In this document: positions 1-5,079 of the stretch, piece by piece
Position numbering within the stretch: position 1 is the stretch's first letter
How the letters are laid out: each line of letters begins with the position of its first letter
Assembly (NCBI GenBank): GCA_012510865.1
Contig: JAAZHF010000190.1
Coordinates: forward strand, 1 to 5,079
Origin: Gammaproteobacteria bacterium
GTDB taxonomy: Bacteria > Pseudomonadota > Gammaproteobacteria > Xanthomonadales > Xanthomonadaceae
Reading direction: 5' to 3'
Length of the DNA stretch: 5,079 nucleotides
The notes under the pieces: model-generated
Told to the model about the DNA's origin: nothing
Seen by the model: only the letters and a program-made list of their open reading frames with translations
Database searches by the model: none
Made by a program: the position numbers and the translations under genes

Positions 1-474
1 CCGGAGCTCCACGGCGGGCTGTGCGGGTGGCTGGCCGGCGGCGGGGACCCGTCGGGCAACTGGCTCGCGCGGGTGATGGTCGACGACGACCTGGCCGCGC
101 CGGCCGAGGGGTCGGTGCTGGCGCAGCTGCATGCGGCCACGCGGTCGCAGTTCGAGGACCGCGCCTTCGGGCTGGTGCTGCTCGGGCCCGGCGACGACAC
201 GTCGCTGGCCGAGCGCAGCGGTGCGCTGTTCGACTGGTGCCGGGGCTTCGTCGGTGGCTTCGGCCTGGCGGCGGGCGAGGCGCCGCGGCTCTCCGGGGAG
301 GGCCGCGAGGCGCTCGCCGACCTCGCGCGCCTGGCCGCGGCGACGGCCCAGGACGACGGCGACGAGGAGGACGAGGCCGCGCTCGCCGAGATCGAGGAAT
401 TCGTGCGCGTCGCCGCCCTGCTGCTCCACGGCGACTGCGCCCTCGCCGCGCAGCACCGCAACCGGCTCAACTGA
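1..474 (+). CDS. ygfB: UPF0149 / YgfB-family protein, 5' end missing
   Basis: The reading frame is open from the left edge to a TGA at 472-474, giving 157 visible residues. The family is usually about 180-195 residues, so roughly the first 20-35 residues and the start codon lie outside the window. The visible piece begins PELHGGLCGWLAGG, the helical N-terminal signature of the family. LFDWCRGFVGGF (visible residues 75-86) and EEFVRVAALLLHGD near the C-terminus (to residue 144) also fit. An acidic run, DDGDEEDE (117-124), precedes the last conserved helix. No signal peptide or membrane segment is visible, so it should be cytoplasmic. Known of the family: YgfB in Pseudomonas aeruginosa is a regulator that lowers ampDh3 expression and so affects beta-lactam resistance; in most bacteria the role is unknown. 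It sits directly upstream of pepP, as in E. coli. The GTG/ATG at 73/76 are internal codons, because the homology extends further upstream. Confidence 0.92.
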   Translation, partial: PELHGGLCGWLAGGGDPSGNWLARVMVDDDLAAPAEGSVLAQLHAATRSQFEDRAFGLVLLGPGDDTSLAERSGALFDWCRGFVGGFGLAAGEAPRLSGEGREALADLARLAAATAQDDGDEEDEAALAEIEEFVRVAALLLHGDCALAAQHRNRLN

Positions 475-476
475 GG
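472..476 (+). promoter_or_regulatory. ribosome binding site of pepP overlapping the ygfB stop
   Basis: TGAGG at 472-476 contains a GAGG Shine-Dalgarno core and includes the ygfB stop codon. Seven bases separate it from the ATG at 484. This supports 484 as the pepP start and suggests that ribosomes finishing ygfB re-initiate on pepP. Confidence 0.6.
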
Positions 477-483
477 CCGGCGC

Positions 484-1800
484 ATGGCCCTGGCCACCTC
501 GGTCGCGAGCTACCGCCGCCGCCGCCGGCAGCTGATGCGGATGGCCGGCGAGGACGCGATCCTCGTGCTTCCGGCCGCGCCGGAGCGCGTCCGCAGCCGC
601 GACACCCTGTATCCCTACCGCCAGGACTCCGACGTCCTGTACCTCAGCGGCTTCGACGAGCCAGACGCCGTCCTGGTGCTGGTGCCGGGACGGCGCCACG
701 GCGAGACCCTCCTCTTCTGCCGCGAACGGGATCCCGCCCGCGAGGCCTGGGACGGGCCCCGGCTGGGGCCCGAGGACGCCCCCGGTGCCCTGGGCATCGA
801 CGATGCCTATGCGATCGACGACCTCGACGAGATCCTTCCCGGCCTGCTGGAGGGACGCAGCCGCGTGTACTACCACTTCGGCCGCGACTCCGACTTCGAC
901 CTCAAGCTGATCGGCTGGGTGAACCGCGTCCGCGCCCAGGTGCGGCACGGGGCGCAGCCGCCGCACGAGTTCCTCGAGCTCGGGCACCTGCTCGACGAGA
1001 TGCGCCTGTTCAAGACCGCCGACGAACTGCGGCTGATGCGTCGCGCAGCGGCGATCTCCGTGCAGGCGCAGCAGGCGGTGATGCGCGCCGCGCGCCCGGG
1101 CATGCGCGAGTGCGAACTCCAGGCCGAACTGGAACGCGTGTTCCGCGCCGCTGGCTGCGAGCCGGCCTATTCCAGCATCGTCGGCGCCGGCGCGAACGCG
1201 TGCGTGCTGCATTACCGGGCCAACGACGCGGTCGCGCGGCGCGGCGACCTGGTCCTGGTCGACGCCGGCGCCGAGTACCGCGGCTATGCCGCCGACATCA
1301 CCCGCACCTTCCCGGTCGACGGCAGGTTCAGCCGCGAGCAGCGGCAGCTGCACGAGCTGGTGGGCGCCGCCCATGCCGCCGCCCTCGCCATGGCGCGCCC
1401 GGGGCTTCCGTACGAGGCGGGGCACGAGGCCGCGGTCGAGGTCCTGGCCGAAGGCATGCTATCGCTGGGGCTGCTCCGCGGGCGGCTGCGCAAGGTGATC
1501 GCCGACGGCGCCTACAAGCGCTTCTACCCGCACAAGACCGGGCACTGGCTCGGCCTGGACGTGCACGACGTCGGCGACTACCGCATCGACGGCGAGTCGC
1601 GGCTGCTCGAGCCCGGGATGGTCTACACCATCGAGCCGGGAATCTACGTCCGGCCCGACGACACCAGCGTCGCCGCGAAGTGGCGCGGCATCGGCATCCG
1701 TACCGAGGACGACGTCGCCATCACCCGCGACGGCCACGAGGTGCTGACGGACGGGCTGGCGCGCAGCGCCGACGAGATCGAAGCGTTCATGGCCGGCTGA
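484..1800 (+). CDS. pepP: Xaa-Pro aminopeptidase (aminopeptidase P II, peptidase M24B)
   Basis: This 438-residue cytoplasmic metallopeptidase removes the N-terminal residue from peptides whose second residue is proline. Its length matches E. coli PepP (about 440). The N-terminal domain (about 1-170) has the family signature around RQDSDVLYLSGF (46-57). The C-terminal 'pita-bread' catalytic domain carries all five dinuclear metal ligands: D260 (in LVDAG), D271 (in YAADITRT), H354 (in KTGHWLG), E384 (in TIEPG) and E408 (in IRTEDD). Catalytic-site helpers H243 (VLHYR), H361 (VHDVG) and R406 are also present, so the enzyme should be active with Mn2+ or a similar metal. The first four ligand positions are numbered the same as, or within one of, the E. 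coli enzyme. The ATG at 484 lies 9 bases after the ygfB stop, behind a GAGG motif, so the two are probably co-transcribed. The gene normally found next in E. coli, ubiH, is absent; pepQ faces it instead. Confidence 0.97.
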   Translation: MALATSVASYRRRRRQLMRMAGEDAILVLPAAPERVRSRDTLYPYRQDSDVLYLSGFDEPDAVLVLVPGRRHGETLLFCRERDPAREAWDGPRLGPEDAPGALGIDDAYAIDDLDEILPGLLEGRSRVYYHFGRDSDFDLKLIGWVNRVRAQVRHGAQPPHEFLELGHLLDEMRLFKTADELRLMRRAAAISVQAQQAVMRAARPGMRECELQAELERVFRAAGCEPAYSSIVGAGANACVLHYRANDAVARRGDLVLVDAGAEYRGYAADITRTFPVDGRFSREQRQLHELVGAAHAAALAMARPGLPYEAGHEAAVEVLAEGMLSLGLLRGRLRKVIADGAYKRFYPHKTGHWLGLDVHDVGDYRIDGESRLLEPGMVYTIEPGIYVRPDDTSVAAKWRGIGIRTEDDVAITRDGHEVLTDGLARSADEIEAFMAG

Positions 1801-1815
1801 CCCGCGTGCGCGGTC
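1799..1815. other. possible short hairpin between convergent stops
   Basis: Only 19 bases (1801-1819) separate the pepP and pepQ stop codons. Within and just before them, GACC (1799-1802) can pair with GGTC (1812-1815), with a further GC/GC pair inside, one bulged C and a GTGC loop. It could act as a small bidirectional pause or a weak terminator. The stem is short and no T-tract follows on either strand, so it does not qualify as a normal intrinsic terminator and may be chance in such GC-rich DNA. Confidence 0.2.
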
Positions 1816-1819
1816 CCGC

Positions 1820-3157
1820 TCAGGCGGTCGCGGCGAATTCTTCGCGCGTCAGGTTCACCGGCCCGTCGTCCGTGCACACCACGTTGTCCTCGATGCGCAC
1901 GCCGCCGTAGGGGCGGAACGCCTCGACGCGGTCCCAGTCGACCCGACGCGCGTTGTCGCCGGCCTGGAGCTCCTCGAGCAGCATGTCGGCGAAGTACAGG
2001 CCCGGTTCGATCGTCACCACCATCCCGGGCGCGAGTTCGCGCGTCAGGCGCAGGTAGGGATGCCCCTCCGGCTTGTCGATGGTCCCGCCCGCGTCGGACG
2101 CGGCGAAGCCGGCGACGTCGTGGACCTGCAGGCCGAGCCCGTGCCCGATCCCGTGCGGGAAGAAGCTCGAGCTCAACCCCGTGGCGACGGCCTCTTCCGC
2201 GCCGCAACGGATGATGCCGAACTCCTGCAGGATCCCCGCGAGCCGCTGGTGCGCGTCGAGGTGGATCCGGCGGTAGTCGACGCCTGCGCGGACCTCGTCG
2301 CACAGCGCCAGCTCGGCGCGCTCGACGGCGTCGATGAAGGCCTGGAACTCGCCGCCGCGATCGGCGGCGTGGGTGCGGGTGATGTCGGCCGCGTAGCCGC
2401 CGTGGCTGGCACCCGCGTCGAGCAGGAAGCTGCGCACCGGCTTCGGCGGCACGCGGTCGAGTTCGGTGTAGTGGAGCACCGCGCCGTGCCCGTTGAGCGC
2501 GACGATGTTGCCGTAGGGCAGCTCGTTCGCATCCTGGCCCACCGCCTGGCAGTAGGCCAGGTGGATGCCGAACTCGCTGGCGCCGGCGCGGAAGGCGCGC
2601 TCGGCGGCCCGGTGGCCCCGCACCGCGCGCCGGGTCGCTTCGCGCATCATCGCCAGTTCGTAGGGGGTCTTGTAGGCGCGGTGGTAGTCGAGGTAGTCGA
2701 GCACCGGCTGCGGGTTGTTCGGGGCGAAGGCGCCGTAGCGGCCGAGCGCACTCTGCGGCTCGCCGAGGATCGCGCAGCGGGTGGCGTTCCTGGGGAGGTG
2801 CTGGAGCGCATCGTCGGGATTGCGCACGACCTTCACGTCGAAGTGGTCCACCCAGTAGCCCGACGGGGCCTCGGGGACCACGTGCCAGTAGTCGCGCGGC
2901 TGCAGGTACACCAGCCGCGGCTTCGCGCCCGGGGTGAAGACCAGCCAGCTGCCGGGGTTGCGCACCAGCGGCACCCAGGCCTTGAACTGCGGATTCACCG
3001 CATAGGGATAGTCCCGGTCGTCGAAGACCTGGTAGTGCAGGGTGCCGCTGGGGACCACCAGGTGGTCGAACCCGCCCCGCTCCAGCGCCGCCGTGGCGCG
3101 GGCGGCCAGCGTGTCGAGGTGGTCGGGATAGAGCGCTGCGGGAGTCTGGGCGGTCAT
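1820..3157 (-). CDS. pepQ: Xaa-Pro dipeptidase (prolidase, peptidase M24B)
   Basis: This 445-residue cytoplasmic dipeptidase splits Xaa-Pro dipeptides, the last step in recovering proline from peptides. It matches E. coli PepQ (443 residues) along its whole length. The N-terminal domain (about 1-160) contains YPYAVNPQFKAWVP (50-63), typical of the PepQ branch and not of PepP. The catalytic domain keeps all five metal ligands: D247 (FLLDAG), D258 (YAADITRT), H339 (HGIGHGLG), E384 (TIEPG) and E423 (GVRIEDN). Supporting residues H229 (VLHYT), H346 (VHDVAG) and R421 are also kept. Relatives are known to hydrolyse some organophosphate triesters as a side activity. The ATG at 3157 is preferred over an in-frame TTG at 3196 because homology begins only after it (MTAQTPAALYPDHL aligns with the family N-terminus). 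No convincing Shine-Dalgarno precedes either. It follows the PilZ gene by 58 bases on the same strand, so it may be co-transcribed or have its own unseen promoter. It converges on pepP. Confidence 0.97.
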   Translation of the reverse strand: MTAQTPAALYPDHLDTLAARATAALERGGFDHLVVPSGTLHYQVFDDRDYPYAVNPQFKAWVPLVRNPGSWLVFTPGAKPRLVYLQPRDYWHVVPEAPSGYWVDHFDVKVVRNPDDALQHLPRNATRCAILGEPQSALGRYGAFAPNNPQPVLDYLDYHRAYKTPYELAMMREATRRAVRGHRAAERAFRAGASEFGIHLAYCQAVGQDANELPYGNIVALNGHGAVLHYTELDRVPPKPVRSFLLDAGASHGGYAADITRTHAADRGGEFQAFIDAVERAELALCDEVRAGVDYRRIHLDAHQRLAGILQEFGIIRCGAEEAVATGLSSSFFPHGIGHGLGLQVHDVAGFAASDAGGTIDKPEGHPYLRLTRELAPGMVVTIEPGLYFADMLLEELQAGDNARRVDWDRVEAFRPYGGVRIEDNVVCTDDGPVNLTREEFAATA

Positions 3158-3215
3158 GGCTGCACTGCGGCGTGGGGGAAGCCCATTCTGCCGCAACGGC
3201 CGCCGCGACGCCGTC
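3158..3215 (-). other. 58-base gap between the PilZ gene and pepQ
   Basis: This is the only sizeable gap on the minus-strand side. It is GC-rich and holds small inverted matches (GCCG/CGGC at 3190-3193 and 3197-3200; TGGG/CCCA at 3173-3176 and 3182-3185). There is no T-tract and no clear -35/-10 pair. I see neither a convincing terminator nor a convincing promoter, which leaves read-through from the upstream genes into pepQ possible. Confidence 0.4.
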
Positions 3216-3566
3216 CTATTCGTAGCGGCTACCGGGGGCGTTGATCCAGGCGCGCAGCGGGCCGGCCTGCTGTTCGGTGAGGCCGATGAAGCGGAACCCC
3301 GCCCAGACCTGGCCCGGCGCGCTGGCCTGGTCCATCCACAGCAGGTGGGCGCCGATCTCGATGTCCGAGTCCCCGCCGCCGGCGCCTGGCAGGCTGAAGC
3401 GGAACTGGTACAGGGCGTCGTCGACCAGCGGCGTGCCCGCCATCAGCAGCATCCCGGTTTCGGACAGGTTGCCGATCCGGCCGACCACGCGCTCGGTCAT
3501 GGCGTCGGCCACGAGGATGGTGTCGGGTGCCTTGCGGCGCCGCGCGCGGCGGAACTCGTTGATCAT
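3216..3566 (-). CDS. small PilZ-domain protein, probable cyclic di-GMP receptor
   Basis: This 116-residue protein consists of essentially one PilZ domain. The two c-di-GMP-binding motifs are both present: an arginine motif near the N-terminus (FRRARRRK, residues 5-12, satisfying RxxxR as R6-R10 and as R7-R11) and NLSETG (33-38), fitting the D/NxSxxG motif with N33, S35 and G38. The usual barrel-closing tryptophan (W77) and the GFRF segment (90-93) follow, then a C-terminal helix. No membrane segment or signal peptide is visible. The ATG at 3566 overlaps the TGA of the upstream DUF1631 gene (ATGA, 3563-3566). A GGGGA sequence 9 bases upstream could serve as a weak ribosome binding site. The frame stays open further upstream to 4178, but that part lies inside the DUF1631 gene and has shadow-frame composition. 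Known of the family: PilZ proteins control motility, pili, exopolysaccharide and virulence. Which of these applies here is not shown. Confidence 0.9.
   Translation of the reverse strand: MINEFRRARRRKAPDTILVADAMTERVVGRIGNLSETGMLLMAGTPLVDDALYQFRFSLPGAGGGDSDIEIGAHLLWMDQASAPGQVWAGFRFIGLTEQQAGPLRAWINAPGSRYE
3563..3566 (-). promoter_or_regulatory. ATGA stop-start overlap coupling DUF1631 and PilZ genes
   Basis: Read on the minus strand, the four bases are ATGA: ATG (3566-3564) starts the PilZ gene and TGA (3565-3563) ends the DUF1631 gene. Such overlaps usually let the terminating ribosome re-initiate, tying the amounts of the two proteins together. This fixes the PilZ start better than its weak ribosome binding site does. 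Confidence 0.8.
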
Positions 3567-5079
3567 GCGTGGGTGTCCCCGGCGATGGGCAGTGCGTCGC
3601 TGCGGCCGGCGAAGCTGCGCAGCGTGCGCAGCGCCGCCTGCCACGCGCGGTCCACCAGGCGTCCGCGGTCGGCGGTGACGATGCGCGCCTGGCCGGCGAC
3701 GATCATCCGCGCCAGCGAGTCCAGCGACTGTTCGCCGATCCGCTGCCCGCGCTGGTTGACGAACAGCGCGTTGTCGGTGACCGGGCTGAACCAGGACATG
3801 CGTCGCCGGACCACGTCGCCCTGCTGGTTGGTGGTGAATTCGATCCAGGTGCCGAAGGGCATCACCCGCAGCTGCTCGTAGCGCGCCTGCTCTTCCGGCG
3901 TGCGCGGCGGCAGGTCGGGGCGGCGCGCGCGCTCGGCGTCCTCGCCGAGCCGGGTGCGCGCCTTGAGCTTCATCGCCAGCTCGGTGCGCGACGCCGGGTC
4001 GTCCTCGTCGCTTCGGCTGCTGGTGAGCCGCGCGGCGATGATGGCGGCTTCCTCGGCGTGGTAGCCGACCTGGGACAGCGCGGCTTCGATGTGCGATGCA
4101 AGCGCGGGGTCGCCGACTTCCTCGCCGCGCGCGCAGGCGCTGATGATCCGGCGCGTGGCGTCGAGCTGCGCCTTCCACTCCGGCGAGTCCTCGCCCTGGC
4201 GCAGCAGCGTGAGCGTGAGCACGTCGGCCCAGGCCTGGTTGAGCAGCGCCCGGGAGAACTTCGGGATGCGCTGGTCGCCGACCAGCTTCTCGAGGACCGC
4301 GGTCGAGCGCAGTTTCGCGACCTCGAGCTTTTCCTTGCCGCGGGCAGCCTCGATGTGCCTGCGCTCCAGCATCTCGGCCTTGCGCACCTGTGCCTGCAGG
4401 TGCGACTGGAGCTTCTCGTTGCTGTCCTCGAAGACCTTGCTGTCGCCGTCGTACTTCTCGACGACGTGGGTCACCGCCTGCTGCAGCGGCAGCAGCAGCT
4501 GCGGATCCAGGTCGTCCTTGTCGAGCCAGCTGGCGGCGGTCTCCGCCACCGTGTTCAGCAGCTCGCGCGCCGGGTGCGTGGCCTGGACGAAGAAGGCCTG
4601 GTCCTGCAGCGCGACGCGCAGCAGCGGCAGCTGCAGGCGGCGGATGAGCGCCGCCGCCGGCGCGTCGCCGCGGACCTCTCCTTCCAGCTGCCCGTAGAGC
4701 AGGTGCAGCAGTTCGAAGGTGTCGTTGTCGCGCTGCGAGAGGGTGGCGGTCTTGCCGTGGCGCTGCCGGGCCTGGGCCAGCAGCATCTGGCGCACGTCCA
4801 TCAGGCTGGGCTTGCTGCCGCCCGGGCCGCTCGGCTGGCGCTGCAGCGTCCCCAGCGCCTGCATCACCTCGCCGGTGTCGAGGGTCGCGCTCGGGCCCTT
4901 GGGGCGGGTGGCGCGGAGCTTGCCGCTCAGGGCCCGGCGGCCGGCCAGCAGCTTCTGCAGGGCCTCGTAGGACGCGGTCTCGTCGCTGCCGGCGAAGGCG
5001 GTGGTGGTTTCCGCCATCCCGCCGGTGTGCGGCCGCAGCGATGCGCCACCGCCAGCGGCCACGCGCCCGGTCCTGGCTC
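3563..5079 (-). CDS. DUF1631-family protein, C-terminal part (5' end beyond the window)
   Basis: The frame is open to the right edge. DUF1631 proteins are usually 700-800 residues, so about 505 C-terminal residues are visible (numbered here from the GTG at 5062). Recognition rests on the conserved core LIRRLQLPLLRVALQDQAFF (139-158) followed by HPARELLN (163-170). The C-terminal module (about 398-483) has GTWIEF (404-409), MSWFSP (422-427) and LFVNQRG (433-439), then a helix. Between them lie a charged, probable coiled-coil stretch (about 210-262) and a largely helical region. Residues 1-30 look like a low-complexity linker, so the ATG at 5017 is probably not the true start. Some databases call such proteins 'thymidine phosphorylase', but I see nothing supporting that enzyme. 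No membrane segment is visible in this part. The stop codon overlaps the PilZ start by 4 bases, implying translational coupling and perhaps a shared complex. The biochemical function is unknown. Confidence 0.88.
   Translation of the reverse strand, partial: ARTGRVAAGGGASLRPHTGGMAETTTAFAGSDETASYEALQKLLAGRRALSGKLRATRPKGPSATLDTGEVMQALGTLQRQPSGPGGSKPSLMDVRQMLLAQARQRHGKTATLSQRDNDTFELLHLLYGQLEGEVRGDAPAAALIRRLQLPLLRVALQDQAFFVQATHPARELLNTVAETAASWLDKDDLDPQLLLPLQQAVTHVVEKYDGDSKVFEDSNEKLQSHLQAQVRKAEMLERRHIEAARGKEKLEVAKLRSTAVLEKLVGDQRIPKFSRALLNQAWADVLTLTLLRQGEDSPEWKAQLDATRRIISACARGEEVGDPALASHIEAALSQVGYHAEEAAIIAARLTSSRSDEDDPASRTELAMKLKARTRLGEDAERARRPDLPPRTPEEQARYEQLRVMPFGTWIEFTTNQQGDVVRRRMSWFSPVTDNALFVNQRGQRIGEQSLDSLARMIVAGQARIVTADRGRLVDRAWQAALRTLRSFAGRSDALPIAGDTHA

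Noticed and set aside
1401..1640. Possible long inverted repeat between pepP and pepQ from their shared M24 motifs
   Set aside because: The shared motifs (DAG, TRT, TIEPG, RxED) reflect ancient homology. By eye the DNA matches are only short scattered runs, so they are not a structural repeat.
21..1910. 629-residue open frame on the + strand overlapping ygfB and pepP
   Set aside because: Its product is dominated by Arg, Ala, Gly and Pro with no domain signature, as expected for an out-of-frame reading of GC-rich coding DNA. The real ygfB and pepP frames have strong family motifs.
1644..2303. 219-residue minus-strand open frame across the pepP-pepQ junction
   Set aside because: It reads pepQ in the wrong frame and runs into antisense pepP. 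It is Arg/Gly/Pro-rich without any family feature.
3158..3196. Alternative TTG start for pepQ adding 13 residues
   Set aside because: The extra residues have no counterpart in the family, no ribosome binding site precedes them, and the internal ATG gives the expected length.
2060..3244. 394-residue open frame antisense to pepQ
   Set aside because: It lies wholly opposite a well-conserved peptidase gene and has a repetitive Val/Arg/Ala/Gly composition with no recognisable motif. It is a GC-driven shadow.
3567..4178. Upstream in-frame extension of the PilZ gene to a 320-residue protein
   Set aside because: The added part lies inside the DUF1631 gene in another frame and has shadow composition. 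The PilZ domain starts right after the ATG at 3566, which is coupled to the DUF1631 stop.
4089..4697. 202-residue Ser-rich open frame antisense to the DUF1631 gene
   Set aside because: The Ser/Cys/Arg-rich product mirrors the codon bias of the opposite strand; it has no domain and no plausible ribosome binding site.

Overview
The window is dense, very GC-rich bacterial chromosome (by eye around 70% GC, not counted). The gene content and protein sequences point to a gammaproteobacterium of the Xanthomonadaceae/Lysobacteraceae type (Lysobacter, Luteimonas, Pseudoxanthomonas or Stenotrophomonas-like). This placement is inferred from remembered family resemblance, not from a search. I saw no mobile elements, tRNAs, rRNAs, CRISPR repeats or long non-coding stretches. 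Five protein genes fill almost every base.

Left half, + strand (1-1800): the 3' part of a ygfB-like UPF0149 gene, then pepP (Xaa-Pro aminopeptidase) 9 bases later. This is the start of the familiar ygfB-pepP arrangement of gammaproteobacteria. In E. coli the operon continues into ubiH and ubiI. Here it stops after pepP.

Right half, - strand (5079 down to 1820): the C-terminal part of a DUF1631-family protein, a small PilZ-domain gene that overlaps it by 4 bases (ATGA junction), and, after 58 bases, pepQ (Xaa-Pro dipeptidase/prolidase). pepQ runs convergently into pepP with only 19 bases between the two stop codons.

Functional reading: PepP trims the N-terminal residue from peptides with proline in position 2, and PepQ splits Xaa-Pro dipeptides. 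The two neighbours therefore cover complementary steps of proline-peptide turnover in the cytoplasm. Both have all five dinuclear metal ligands. The DUF1631-PilZ pair is the least understood part. PilZ domains usually bind cyclic di-GMP, and the translational coupling suggests the two proteins act together, but their job cannot be read from the sequence. I see no obviously new multi-gene system. The DUF1631-PilZ coupling and the tail-to-tail M24 peptidase pair deserve the second look.
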